Below, in pieces: positions 32,463 through 43,000 of a stretch of 64,000 nucleotides of DNA (its first letter is position 1; every line of letters starts with the position of its first letter). Position numbers and translations under genes: made by a program. This DNA comes from Bin125 sp026705025 (GTDB lineage: Bacteria; Chloroflexota; Dehalococcoidia; Bin125): contig JAPPBN010000010.1 of the NCBI GenBank assembly GCA_026705025.1, forward strand, positions 10,671 through 74,670, read 5' to 3'. The notes under the pieces were generated by a model. The model saw nothing but the letters and a program-made list of their open reading frames with translations. It searched no databases and was not told the origin of the DNA.

Positions 32463-33937
32463 CCCATGTGATTGTCGTTGGAGCGGGAAACGCCGCCCTG
32501 TGCGCGGCGCTTTCCGCGCGTGAGCAAGGAGCCGAGGTGACGGTGCTGGAGAAGGCTCCTGAAGGCGAGCGCGGCGGCAACACATACTTCACCGGCGGCG
32601 GGTTTCGGTTTCCATACGAAGGCATGGACGACATTCTGCGGATCATTCCTGACCTGAGCGCAGCCGAGATGGAACGGGTCGACGTGGGCAGTTATCCCAT
32701 TTCGCAGTTTCGCGACGACCTGGCGCGGGTGACCGACGGCCTGATCGACGACGGCATGGCATCAGCTCTGGTCCGCGAGGCGGCGCCGACGATCGAGTGG
32801 CTTCATGGACAGGGCGTCAAGTTCACGTTGATGACCGGTCGACAGGCGAACGAGGTAGACGGCAAGCTGGTCTTCTATGGCGGCTTGACGGTCGAGGCCG
32901 TCGGAGCAGGTAAGGGACTTTCGGATCAGGAGTTCGAGGCCGCTGAGCGGGTTGGCATCAATGTCCGATACGACGCCAAGGTCGTGAATCTGTTGCGGGA
33001 CGGGCGGCGAATCTGCGGCGTTGAGCTGTGGACCGAGGACGAGGTCGAAGAGCTCGAGGCGGACGCCGTGGTGCTCGCAGCGGGAGGCTTTGAGGCGAAC
33101 ATCGAGATGCGGACTCGATATCTCGGACCAGGATGGGATATGGCCAAGGTGCGAGGATCGCGATTCAACACCGGCGACGCCATCCAGGCGGCGATCGACG
33201 CCGGCGCCCAGCCCTTCGGCAACTGGTCGGGCGCGCACGCGGTCGCCTGGGATCTGAACGCGCCGCCGACGGGCAATCGCATCGTGGCCGACCTCTACCA
33301 GAAGCATTCGTATCCGTATGGACTGATCGTCAACCTGGACGGCGAACGCTTCGTTGACGAAGGCGCCGACATTCGCAACTACACCTACGCAAAGTACGGC
33401 CGGGCGATCCTGTCGCAACCGGAGCGGGCGGCGTTTCAGCTCTTCGATCAGCGCACGGCGCATCTGTTGCGGGACGAATATCACGTCCGGCAGGTGACGA
33501 TGGCCCAGGCCGACACGATCGAGGAACTGGCGGAGTCGTTGGGCCTCGATTCAGGCGGGTTGCAGCGGACGATTGACGAGTACAACCAGTCGTGTCCCGA
33601 ACACGGAATCGATGATTTCAACCCGTCGACCCTGGATGGCGTTGGTACTCGGGGCATCAATCCACCCAAGTCGAACTGGGCCCTGCCGTTCGACTCACCG
33701 CCCTACCTGGGATACGCAGTGACATGCGGGATTACCTTCACCTTCGGCGGATTGAGAATCGAACCGCGCAGCGGCCAGGTACTGGACACTGAAGATCGGC
33801 CCATGACAGGCCTCTACGCGGCCGGAGAACTAGTTGGTGGTCTCTTCTACAACAACTACGCCGGCGGCTCCGGACTGATGGCCGGCAGCGTCTTCGGTCG
33901 AATCGCAGGACGGAGCGCGGCCGTTGCAAGTCGCTGA
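32459..33937 (+). CDS. FAD-dependent dehydrogenase, tricarballylate dehydrogenase (TcuA)-like
   Basis: The 492-residue protein has the dinucleotide fold GAGNAALCAALSAREQGAEVTVLEK at the N terminus and belongs to the fumarate reductase/succinate dehydrogenase flavoprotein group. The GLFYNNYAGGSGLMAGSVFGR end and the GAHAVAWDLNAP segment resemble TcuA, which oxidises tricarballylate to cis-aconitate. Related enzymes include 3-ketosteroid dehydrogenases, so substrate is open. The GTG start overlaps the transporter stop. No TcuB-type Fe-S protein is next to it. Confidence 0.88.
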   Translation: MTHVIVVGAGNAALCAALSAREQGAEVTVLEKAPEGERGGNTYFTGGGFRFPYEGMDDILRIIPDLSAAEMERVDVGSYPISQFRDDLARVTDGLIDDGMASALVREAAPTIEWLHGQGVKFTLMTGRQANEVDGKLVFYGGLTVEAVGAGKGLSDQEFEAAERVGINVRYDAKVVNLLRDGRRICGVELWTEDEVEELEADAVVLAAGGFEANIEMRTRYLGPGWDMAKVRGSRFNTGDAIQAAIDAGAQPFGNWSGAHAVAWDLNAPPTGNRIVADLYQKHSYPYGLIVNLDGERFVDEGADIRNYTYAKYGRAILSQPERAAFQLFDQRTAHLLRDEYHVRQVTMAQADTIEELAESLGLDSGGLQRTIDEYNQSCPEHGIDDFNPSTLDGVGTRGINPPKSNWALPFDSPPYLGYAVTCGITFTFGGLRIEPRSGQVLDTEDRPMTGLYAAGELVGGLFYNNYAGGSGLMAGSVFGRIAGRSAAVASR

Positions 33938-34664
33938 ACGTGCCGACTCCCTGTTGCGCGAGATTCTCGATTCGCCGGAGGTCCTGATGACCCCGGACTT
34001 GCGCCGGATCGCCCGGCGGGAGGCTCGCGAACTGAAGTCGGCTCCCGCCGAGGAGGTGCTGGAAGTTTGCAATCTGCTGATCGAGCACGGCGGCAGCGGC
34101 CGAATTCGTCGAGCGGAGCATGGACCAGCGTATGAATCGCGCATGGTCGCCTTCGACCTGGCCTGGATGCACAAGCCGACCTTTACGCTCCTGAACTGGC
34201 AGGAGCTTGAGCGACTGGGACGAACGATGGACGGCTGGGCGAGCGTCGATCACTTCGCGCGCAAGCTCAGCGGTCCGGCCTGGCAACGCGGACAGATTAC
34301 CGACGCCCGAATCCGTCGTTGGGCGACCTCCTCGGACTTCTGGTGGCGGCGGGCCGGCCTGGTCTCGACAATCGCGCTCAATGAGCGGCATCTGGGCAAG
34401 GGCGACGCGGGGCGGACCCTGGAGATATGCGAGTTGTTCGTCGACGATCGCGCAGACCTGCACGTCAAGGCGCTGAGCTGGGCGCTGCGTGAGTTGGCGA
34501 TTCGCGATCCCGACGCCGTGATCGAGTACATCATCGATCGCGAAGAACGGCTGGCGCCCAGAGTCCTGCGCGAAGTCCGCAACAAGATCGAGACCGGTCA
34601 CAAGCAAGCCAAGCCGTCGGAAGCGATGGTGCGTCGGATGCGGGAGCGTCGGCCTAGTCGTTAA
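33924..34664 (+). CDS. DNA alkylation repair (AlkD-like) HEAT-repeat protein
   Basis: The 246-residue all-helical protein has the AlkD-family pattern: a helix pair around WASVDHFARK, WATSSDFWWRRAGLVSTIAL and the LHVKALSWALRELAIRDPDAVIEYI repeat. AlkD removes bulky alkylated bases without flipping them; the FWWRR segment is typical of the family. TTG 33924 overlaps the flavoprotein gene by 14 bases; ATG 33987 is a possible later start. It ends 11 bases inside the convergent retropepsin gene. Confidence 0.85.
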   Translation: MQVAERADSLLREILDSPEVLMTPDLRRIARREARELKSAPAEEVLEVCNLLIEHGGSGRIRRAEHGPAYESRMVAFDLAWMHKPTFTLLNWQELERLGRTMDGWASVDHFARKLSGPAWQRGQITDARIRRWATSSDFWWRRAGLVSTIALNERHLGKGDAGRTLEICELFVDDRADLHVKALSWALRELAIRDPDAVIEYIIDREERLAPRVLREVRNKIETGHKQAKPSEAMVRRMRERRPSR

Positions 34665-35127
34665 GGATCAGCGATACAGTCGGCGGGTCGTAGGAGAGGC
34701 GGAGCTCGAAGCGGCTGAGCACATCGCGACCCAGAACAGAGGGAACTTGCCATCGTCCAGCTACATCAGGTTGCGGGATGGCGAACAGCATGGCTTGTGG
34801 GAATCGAAGCACCGCTTCTTCGTCGTCGGTCATCAGCAAGCCGACCCGTTGGATGATCGTGTCTACCGTCCCAGGCCCGACGCCAGCAATGGGGAGCCGT
34901 CGACTGGGCAGCACTGCACCGTAGTCAATCTCAGTCCCGAACAGCTCTCTGGTTCGTCGCGGAGCCACGATCGTGAAGTCAGCGCCAGTGTCGATCATGA
35001 ACGGCACCTGTTCGCGGCGCTGCCCGAATGCCACCACCAGGTTGACCATGGGTCGGCCCACTCGATCGAGTTCCGGGTGAGGACGCAGTCCGCCTCTGCT
35101 GAACCAGCCGGTGAACCGTCGGGTCAC
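34654..35127 (-). CDS. Retropepsin-like aspartic protease (module 2)
   Basis: The 157-residue protein has the active-site motif FMIDTGADFTIV near residue 45 and the second family block SVLGRDVLSRFELRLSYD near 137. This is the complete single-domain clan AA layout, acting as a homodimer. Its GTG start at 35127 forms a GTGA overlap with the upstream gene, as in module 1. The two proteases share the N-terminal GW segment, similar spacing and a closing strand ending in V-x-LI. No signal peptide, so the substrate is probably cytoplasmic. Confidence 0.85.
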   Translation of the reverse strand: MTRRFTGWFSRGGLRPHPELDRVGRPMVNLVVAFGQRREQVPFMIDTGADFTIVAPRRTRELFGTEIDYGAVLPSRRLPIAGVGPGTVDTIIQRVGLLMTDDEEAVLRFPQAMLFAIPQPDVAGRWQVPSVLGRDVLSRFELRLSYDPPTVSLILND

Positions 35128-35450
35128 TGAAGGACGACGAAGCTGGGGATCAGGACCAGGTTGGGATCTTGATGGTCGATCTCGAATCTTGATGCGCGCT
35201 CAAACTCGCTCAAGGAGTCCAGGAACGAATCAAGCTCGTCTGCATCCTGGAAGCTGCGGACCTCGTTGTCGTTGAACACAACGACGATGCATGGCCCCGG
35301 AAAACGTTCGAACAACTCTTCGGCGTGCTCGTCATAGTAGGCCGCGTTTCGTCGAAACGCGGCGGTCTCCACCTGCAGCGCCTCGTACTCCGGTGTGCCT
35401 GGTGTGACCATTCGGATATCGAATGGGAGGGTGTCTTCCTCGGTGACCAT
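35124..35450 (-). CDS. Small DUF5678-like protein coupled to retropepsin (module 2)
   Basis: The 108-residue protein starts at ATG 35450 after a GGAGGAG site seven bases away. Its core (HAEELFERFPGPCIVVVFNDNEVRSFQDADELDSFL) lines up with the module 1 protein: helix, R-Y/F-P, a strand, a turn, a strand ending in V-x-x-F, then a helix. The tail VLIPSFVVLQ may add a strand. The conserved gene order and overlap imply a complex or a substrate/protease relation. Function unknown. Confidence 0.72.
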   Translation of the reverse strand: MVTEEDTLPFDIRMVTPGTPEYEALQVETAAFRRNAAYYDEHAEELFERFPGPCIVVVFNDNEVRSFQDADELDSFLDSLSEFERASRFEIDHQDPNLVLIPSFVVLQ

Positions 35451-35481
35451 GACGTGCTCCTCCAGACTCAGCCTACCGAGA

Positions 35482-37044
35482 TCACACACACGTCGGCCAG
35501 CTGGCGAGTTCTCTGGTCTCGCCGCGTCTGGGCGGCGTGACCGGGAATCTCTGGAGGCTCTCCAGGAGCCAACGGCGGGTGTCGGCGGGGTCGATGATCT
35601 CGTCGAGATTCATGATCCCCGCGGCGCCCCACGGTTCGTGGCCGAGCGTCCATTCGTCGATCAGCCGTTGACGCTCCCCATCGGGATCGGACGCCTCAGC
35701 GATGTCGCGAGCGTGCACAACGTTCACGCCGACGCCGGGATCCATGAATGAGATCTCGGCGCCGGGCCAGGCGGTGATCAGCGAGTTGTCCATGTTGTTG
35801 CCCGAGAGCGAGAAGTAGGCCAGGCCAAACGCCTTGCGCAGCACGATGGTCATCCTCGGAACGGTCATCAATGCGAGCGCCTCCATGAACATGATCGCCT
35901 TGTGCAAGAGACGCGCGTGCTCGGGTTGCGAGCCAACGATGAAACCCGGCACGTCCTGCAGCCAGACCGTGGGAATGTTGAAGGCCTCGCACATGCAGAC
36001 AAACTGGGTGCCCTTGTCGCACGTGTTGGGGTCGAGCGCTCCGGCATTGAACATCGGATTGCTGGCCATGATGCCGACCGAATGGCCGCCGATTCGGGCG
36101 AGCGCGGTAATCAGCGAGCGGCCGAACCTGGGCTTGAACTCGAGCATCTCGCCATCGTCGACGATCCGCTCGATGACGCGGTGCATGTCGTAGGCGCGCT
36201 GGCGACGGGTCGGGACAAGGTCGGCGATGGTTGGATCGTGTTCCGCGAAGTCGTAGCCCTCCTTGACGGGCGGCGTTTCCCAACAGTTGGAGGGCATGTA
36301 GGAGAGGAACCGCTTGATCAGCTGGACCGCCTCTTCCTCGGTCTCAGCCAGCTGATCGATCTGTCCCGTCAGGTCGAGATGAATGTCGACGCCGCCCAGA
36401 TCCTGCAGGCTGATCAGCTCGCCGGTGGCGATTTCAATGACTCTGGGCGAGGAGACATTGAGCGCCGAGCCACGAACCTGGACGGTGAAGTCGGAATAGG
36501 CGCTGTGGAAGCTGGAGCCGCCGAAGGACTCGCCCACGATCGCGGTCGCCATGGGAATGCGCCGCCGGCGGCGGGCGGATTCGATCCCGGGCGGAATCTT
36601 GCTGAAGCCTTCGGAACCGAGCGCGTCGGGGAGCCGGGCGCCGCCGGTCTCGCCGAAGTAGACATGAGGCACGCCCTGCTTCAGCGACTGCTCGTAGATG
36701 CGCTTCATGCGCTTGCCGCCGACGACCGAGGAAGAGCCGTGCAGCACCGTGACGTCGTCGCCGACGGCAGTGGCGGGGCGGCCGTCGATCGTGCCCCAGC
36801 CGCCGATCTTGCCATCGCCAGGCGTGCGGTCCCGCACCTCATGCATCTCGGAGTGAGCGAAGGTGCCGATTTCGCGAAAGCTGCCGGCGTCGAAGAGCTT
36901 GTCCAGCCGCTCCCTGATTGTTAGTCGTCCCTTGGCGTGCTGACGGGCGATCCGTTGGACCGATCCCATTTCTGACACGATCTTCTGACGGCGCATGAGC
37001 AGATCTTCGCGAATCTGCTGGGGGGTCAACGGGCTGGCGGCCAT
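35482..37044 (-). CDS. Acyl-CoA carboxylase carboxyltransferase subunit (second copy)
   Basis: The 520-residue protein shows both carboxyltransferase domains with the family motifs VYFGETGGARLPD, SFGGSSFHSAYSDF and WLQDVPGFIVGSQPEH, and the C-terminal RKAFGLAYFSLSGNNMD. It is closer to the propionyl-CoA carboxylase type than the copy at 7776. ATG 37044 follows AGGAG by seven bases; upstream in-frame residues are not conserved. It stands alone, with no biotin carboxylase gene nearby. Confidence 0.92.
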   Translation of the reverse strand: MAASPLTPQQIREDLLMRRQKIVSEMGSVQRIARQHAKGRLTIRERLDKLFDAGSFREIGTFAHSEMHEVRDRTPGDGKIGGWGTIDGRPATAVGDDVTVLHGSSSVVGGKRMKRIYEQSLKQGVPHVYFGETGGARLPDALGSEGFSKIPPGIESARRRRRIPMATAIVGESFGGSSFHSAYSDFTVQVRGSALNVSSPRVIEIATGELISLQDLGGVDIHLDLTGQIDQLAETEEEAVQLIKRFLSYMPSNCWETPPVKEGYDFAEHDPTIADLVPTRRQRAYDMHRVIERIVDDGEMLEFKPRFGRSLITALARIGGHSVGIMASNPMFNAGALDPNTCDKGTQFVCMCEAFNIPTVWLQDVPGFIVGSQPEHARLLHKAIMFMEALALMTVPRMTIVLRKAFGLAYFSLSGNNMDNSLITAWPGAEISFMDPGVGVNVVHARDIAEASDPDGERQRLIDEWTLGHEPWGAAGIMNLDEIIDPADTRRWLLESLQRFPVTPPRRGETRELASWPTCV

Positions 37045-37110
37045 ACGCGGCTCCTGCAATTGAGAAAGTTGAGCGGCTGATCTTCGGAACGACAATACCG
37101 GCTGCCCGGA

Positions 37111-40080
37111 TTAGGTGGCAGAGTCGTTGTCGAGCGGCACTGCGATCGATTCGCCGCTGGACGTCAGCAGCAGGTGCGCTTCATCGACGCTCACACCTGC
37201 GTTCCTGAGCATGGATGCGTACAGCTGGACCTGGCGGAAGTAGTGAACGCGGCGATCCTCGGGGATGGACTGGTCCGACTTGTAGTCGACCAGTATCCAG
37301 CGCCCGTTCTCGCCAAACAGCAGGTCTGCGACGCCTTCGCTGATCGTTGTGCGTTCGTCTTGCGTCGTGATCGATGCCAGCGGCAACTCTCTGTGGACGA
37401 TGTCGGAGCGGGCCGCTCGGAGGAGCAGGTCCGAGTTGAGCGCCCGCTCGACGTGGTCGATCGCGGATTCAGGATTGACATGGTGCTTGCGGCAAATGTG
37501 AGCTGCTCGTCTGAGCGTGCGCTCGAGGTCGTTGAAGTCGGCGGCCTCCAGCGCTTCATGGACGGCCTTGCCCAGGTCGAGTGGGTTGATGGACGACGCA
37601 TCACGCTCGCTCTCATCGACGCCAAGGTCCGACGACTCGCTGAGCTGCTGACGACCCATACCTGAAGGCGTCTGGGTGTCGATATCTCGCCGACCACCGT
37701 CAATGGACTCGCGATGCCGCTCTTGCCAGGCGGCGTGAAGATCGTCGATCGGCGGAGTTCTGGGGACGGACGGCTGAGCGGACACGGCATCGAACGCTCG
37801 CGGTGCAATGACCAGCGCGTCCGGATCGGAGTGAGGGGTGAGCCAATGCGGGGCCGCCTCGTCGAGGAATGTGTGGAACGAGTCTTGCCGCGACAGGCTG
37901 TCGGCTGGAACGGAGGGCAGGATCAACCAATCGCGAGCGCGAGTCGCGGCCACGTACAGCATCCGCCGCGCTTCGGCGTCGCTGTAGGCGCGGTCGCGGC
38001 GGAGCGCGGCGAGGTAGCCGGGTGAGCGGAACGGCTGGCGGTCGTCGCCCAGTTTGAACTCGACTCGATCATGTTGGCGATCAACGATGAAGTCGGCGCC
38101 CGACGCCGGCTGGTCCTGGAGCTTGGGCACGATCACGATCGGAAACTCGAGCCCCTTGGCTTGATGGATCGTGAGGATGCGGACGGCGTCGTCGTCGGCT
38201 TCCGTGGTGGCCGACTCCGACTCTGGCAGGTTGCGAACACCGCGCTGTGACAGCCAGCGGACAAAGGGGCGCAGGCTGTCGTGGTTGTTGTCGGCGAAAT
38301 GCGCGGCGCGTTGGACCAGCATGCGCAGGTTGGCCTGGCGCTGTCGCATGGTCGGCCGCCGAACGCCGACGGCCTGGGCCTGGAGCAACCCGGACGAGCG
38401 GATGACATGGTCGACCAACTCCGGTAGTCGGAATCGATTCAGCTCGTTCCGGAGTTCGACCAGTGAGGAGATTGGTCCTCGCAGCCGGCCTGCGTAGGAG
38501 TCGGGAAGACTTGCGGGCGTGAGCGTGAGTGGCTGGTCGCCGAGGGCATCGCGGAGCTCGTACAACTCTGAGTCTGACGCTGAGGCGAACGGTGATTTGA
38601 GCAGCGCGATGGCGGCCGCTTCGTCCGATGGCTCATCCAGCGCCTGCAGCAGGTGCGCCATGGCCCGGATCTCCGGTTGCTGGTAGAAGCCCTGACCACT
38701 GTCGAAGTGGTATGGAATCCCGGCCCGGTCGAGCGCGGCGGTGTACAGGTCCGCGGCGGTGCGAGTGCGCAGCAACACGGCGATATCGCGATACTCGGGC
38801 GTTCGCTCGCCGCCATCAGCCCTAACGGCGCCGAACTGTGAATCGGGTTCTCGCATGTGTGCGATCAGATCGGCGACCAGTTCCGCTTCGGCGCCTCGCG
38901 CCTCCGGAGCCCGATCAAACTGCCTCTGACTGGGAACTACGATCACCGCCGGCCCGGCGTCCTGGCGGTGTGGGACGGTTGATTCCCATCGGGCCTGGGC
39001 TCGCGGGTAATCGTCGTCCGGCCTCAGCACCCGCTCGAGCACGCGGTTGTGCCAGCTACAGAGTTGGGGCCGGGCGCGAAAATTGACCGTCAAACTGGCA
39101 ACGCTGGATGTTCCCGGAGAGTCCGCGAAGATCTGCCTGACCTGTTCGTAGATGTCGATGTCGGCGCGGCGGAACCGGTAAATCGATTGCTTGGGGTCGC
39201 CGGCCAGCACGAGGCGGCCCGGTCCGGGTCTGGCCTGCGTCCAGTCGTCGGTATCCGGCTCAGCGGCCAGCAACAGGGCGATCTGGGCTTGCAGCGGGTC
39301 GGTGTCCTGGAACTCGTCGATCAGGATGGCGCGGTAGCGGGCGCGAAGATCGCGGCGAGCTTCCTGGGAAGCGACCAGCAGGTCGCGGGCTTCGAGCAGC
39401 AGGTCGTCATAGGTCAGCACCCCGTCACGCCGCCGCCGCGCCGTGTCATCTGCGATGAACTGACGCAACGCGACGGTCAACTCGGCAATGGCGTCGTCTC
39501 GCTCGGTTTGATCGTCGGGCTCTGCGTCGGCCGTGCTGTCGACGGCGTAGCTGCCGGTCAGATCGCGATTGCGGGACAACTGCTCGGCGGAGAGCTGCAA
39601 GTGCGACAACTGCAGTCCCAGATCGAACGCCCGCTGCAGCGCATCGCGGGGCGCGTCGTCGCTCCAGAGCCAGGAGCGCCAGGACTGCGCGAACCGAAGG
39701 TCGGCCTGGAGCTGATCGAGCACGCGGAATTCCGGGTCGAGGCCGGCATTGAGCGCGTGATCGCGGAGGATGCCGGCCGCAAACGCGTGAATCGTCTGGA
39801 TCGGCGCGGCGTCGAGTTCGCGCAGCGCATCGTGGATGCCTGATTGCGCGAGCTCGTCGCGGATCTTCTCTCGTAACTCGCCTGCCGCCTTTTCCGTGAA
39901 CGTGATCGCCACGATCTCGCGTAACCGGCGACCGTTGCGAACCAGGTTGACGACTCGGGCGACGATCACCGAGGTCTTGCCTGAGCCGGCGCCCGCCTCG
40001 AGAAAGAACGATCGGTCCAGCTCGCGAATGAACCGCTCTCGGACGGCGTTGTCCGCCGGTTTGCGTTCGTCGGCGGTCAT
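37111..40080 (-). CDS. AddA-like UvrD-family helicase/nuclease subunit
   Basis: The 989-residue protein has the SF1A helicase motifs: Walker A AGAGSGKTS (residues 29-37), motif Ia ITFTEKAAGELREKI, motif II LIDEFQDTD (about 253-261), motif III GDPKQSIYRFRRAD and motif V IHQAKGLEFPIV. A RecB-type PD-(D/E)XK nuclease closes the chain, with GVADLLF, ILVDYKSD and the Y-x-x-Q-x-x-LY helix intact. Together with the gene upstream it forms the double-strand-break end-processing enzyme. ATGA overlap with the AddB-like gene. Confidence 0.93.
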   Translation of the reverse strand: MTADERKPADNAVRERFIRELDRSFFLEAGAGSGKTSVIVARVVNLVRNGRRLREIVAITFTEKAAGELREKIRDELAQSGIHDALRELDAAPIQTIHAFAAGILRDHALNAGLDPEFRVLDQLQADLRFAQSWRSWLWSDDAPRDALQRAFDLGLQLSHLQLSAEQLSRNRDLTGSYAVDSTADAEPDDQTERDDAIAELTVALRQFIADDTARRRRDGVLTYDDLLLEARDLLVASQEARRDLRARYRAILIDEFQDTDPLQAQIALLLAAEPDTDDWTQARPGPGRLVLAGDPKQSIYRFRRADIDIYEQVRQIFADSPGTSSVASLTVNFRARPQLCSWHNRVLERVLRPDDDYPRAQARWESTVPHRQDAGPAVIVVPSQRQFDRAPEARGAEAELVADLIAHMREPDSQFGAVRADGGERTPEYRDIAVLLRTRTAADLYTAALDRAGIPYHFDSGQGFYQQPEIRAMAHLLQALDEPSDEAAAIALLKSPFASASDSELYELRDALGDQPLTLTPASLPDSYAGRLRGPISSLVELRNELNRFRLPELVDHVIRSSGLLQAQAVGVRRPTMRQRQANLRMLVQRAAHFADNNHDSLRPFVRWLSQRGVRNLPESESATTEADDDAVRILTIHQAKGLEFPIVIVPKLQDQPASGADFIVDRQHDRVEFKLGDDRQPFRSPGYLAALRRDRAYSDAEARRMLYVAATRARDWLILPSVPADSLSRQDSFHTFLDEAAPHWLTPHSDPDALVIAPRAFDAVSAQPSVPRTPPIDDLHAAWQERHRESIDGGRRDIDTQTPSGMGRQQLSESSDLGVDESERDASSINPLDLGKAVHEALEAADFNDLERTLRRAAHICRKHHVNPESAIDHVERALNSDLLLRAARSDIVHRELPLASITTQDERTTISEGVADLLFGENGRWILVDYKSDQSIPEDRRVHYFRQVQLYASMLRNAGVSVDEAHLLLTSSGESIAVPLDNDSAT

Positions 40081-43000
40081 ATCCGCCGCCTGCGAAGTGA
40101 CTCAAGGTCGCGGATCACATCTTGATCCTGGCGCGCCTTGTGCTCGTATCGTCGGCCAACGTCGGCCGTGCATGACGACTCGTAGGGGCAGCTCGCGCAG
40201 TTTGGGCGATTGCGAGCGGGATGACCGGGGTAGGGAGTGAAGTTGGCCGACTCCAACTGGTCGGCAATCGTGGCGAGCGTGTCGCGCAGCCGTTCGCCGT
40301 CGCTGGGCGCGGAGCGGCTGCCCCTCGATGTCAGCGATTCACCCGTCAGCAGCTGCGATTCGAACTTGCCGTGCTCCGTGATCGAGCGATGCTCCACCTC
40401 CGAATCGGCGATCGGCACGCCACGCTGGGTGAGGCCTGCAAGGCTCACCACCGAGAGCAGCGACGAACCGTTGACGAATCCGCGGACGTCGGGCAGCGAC
40501 GCTCCAGTGACATGGGTGATCGCCCGGTGGCGTCCGTTCGCGTGCTGGTCGATTCGGTCGATCAGTCCGTGCAGATGCAACGTTCGCCCTCCGGCGACCC
40601 GAATCGGCGCGTCGCGGACGGCCACGTTGACTTGCAGCGGTCGCCAGCCGGTTCGCGCCTCTGTCGCCTCGCGCCGCCGCGCGCGATCGAGATCGCGCAG
40701 CAGCTGTCGCCGGGTGGCTGCCACAGCGGCCGGAGGTCCGAGCGTTCCGGTTCGTTCAGCGGCGTCGAGCATGCGCCGGGCCACGTTGTTCATGTGAGTG
40801 GGAATGTCGACGTACTCAAACCAGGTGTGGTCCTCCTTGAACCGCTCGTACTCACGCACCCAGCTCGAGAGGATGCGGCGCATCAGCCGGCCCTGCGCGC
40901 GCGCTTGGCCTCGGTCGGGCCTGTCCGCCACCGGTTCTCCACGGGCGCCGATGACGTGGCGCAGAAAAAATCGGTAGGGGCAGGTGACATACGTCTCGAG
41001 CGCGGCCGCCGACCAGGAGCGATCCAGTGGCTGCCAGTCGTCCGACAACGTTGCCGCGTCGATCAATCCGTCGAACTCGGTAAACGTTGCGGCATTGCGC
41101 CGACGCCGCGCCAGGCTGACCGATTCAGCCTCAGGCCAGATCTGCGGCAGCACGGCAGACGTATCGACGTCGGACGCCCCCAGCAACGCGAGCTCGAAGC
41201 TGCGTTGATCGGGGGCATCGAGCGCGTCCGACCAATCCTCGGCCTCCACTTCGGCCGAGTCCGAGGTCGACGCCGTGAATGACGTGCTGATTCGTTCGAT
41301 CCGTCCACGGTCAATGGGCGTGGACTCGGTGCTCTCGGATTGTTCGACGGCGACGGACTCAAGGATCAGCGACGACGGGCGAGCCGGTCCGCCGACGGCG
41401 CTGCTACGCCGGCTCCAACTGGCTGTGAACTCCTGTTTGGCGGCGCGCCGGGCCAGCTCCCACGCGTGCCGATCGCTTTCGGCGCGATCCCGCTGCAACG
41501 CGAGCGCCTGGGGGACCCGGTCGTTGATGGCCGCCCGTTCGTCGTCCGTCAGCAGTGGATCTTGCCGGCCAACGGCGGGGAACACACGCTCAGCCGCGCC
41601 GGCGACGAACACCGCGTCGTAGCGAATCCCCCGAGCCGGTCCGGTGACCGCTCCCACGTTGACGCCGCCGATCAGCCGTCGAGGATCGCGAACAACCCGT
41701 GAGCCGAACGCCCGACGGAGCATCGTCAGCGCCGCGCTCAGCGTCCAGGTATCGCCGAGCGCATCGATCGAACCCATATGTCCGATCGTGTCCAACACCG
41801 CTTCCCACAATGCCTCCTCGGCCAATCGTGCATCGAAGTAGGCCTCGAACGCTTGCTGAAGCAACGCCGCCCCTGAGGTCCAGGAATCGGATTCCTCGAG
41901 CGCCCGGCTGCGCGCCGACAGGTCGGCGGCCACTGCCGCCAGGTCGTCCGCCGCTTCGGATTCCGCCGATTCCGACCAGGTGTCCAGACGTTGCTGCATC
42001 TCATGCAGTCCGGTCGTGAGACCGGCGTCGAGCGCCTGCTGCTCCCACCGAGCGGCGCGCCGCACGACGCCCAGCGGCCGCTCGTGCAACGCTCGATGCG
42101 ACAACATATCGAGCAGCGCGCTGCGCTCGACGCCATCGGGGTCGAGCAGTAGCTGGATCAGGCTCAGGACAGCGTGTCCGAGCGGTGTCTGGTCCAGCGC
42201 TCGGCCGCCGATTCGCCACGACGGGACCTCCGCCCGCTCCAGCGCGGCGCAGATCCGGTCGTCGGCGGGCGCTCCCTGTTGATGGAGCACCGCAATCCGG
42301 TTGAACGCGACGCCTTCGCGTCCCAGCCTCAGCATGCGGGCAGCAATCTCGTCCGCCTCGGCGGTCGGATCACCGACGCTGAAGTAGAAGTCGGGGGCGA
42401 GCGGCGCAGCAGCCACGTCTGACCCGATTGTGCGAGCGTTGACTTCGCGTTGCAACGCAGCGACGGTGCGTCGCGGCGGCGAGGCCGGGTCCTCCGACGG
42501 CGCCACCAGCAGCATTCGCACATCGACCACTTCCGCGAGTCGACGCAGCAACAGCCTCTGGATCCTGGTCAGGTCGTAGACGCCCGAGACGATCAACGGT
42601 GCTCCGCCCAGCGCTTCGCGGAATGCAGCGTCGGAGGTTGCCGAACTGACGGCGTCTTCGTACTGCGAGGTCCGGTCGGCGCAGGTCGACACCGTCTCGA
42701 CCCAGGCCGAGAAGATCGTCTTGAGGTCGCCCTCGGGCAACTCCTCGGGCGACAGCGCGGCCTCCCGCAGATCTGTGAGTGTCCGCAGCAGAGCCGAAGC
42801 AACTCCGGGTGCGCTCCAGTCGAGCCGGCTCAGCGGCAATGTCCGCAACACGCGACGCAGTGTCGCCAGGTCCACCCCGGGCGGCCACGCTCGACGCTCG
42901 GGAGGGTCGCCGAGTTGTGCAGCCGCCCGCGCGAGGTCAACCGGCGTCCATCCGTAGACCGCAGCAAGCGCGCCGCCATTGGCCTTTGTCAGCACCCGCT

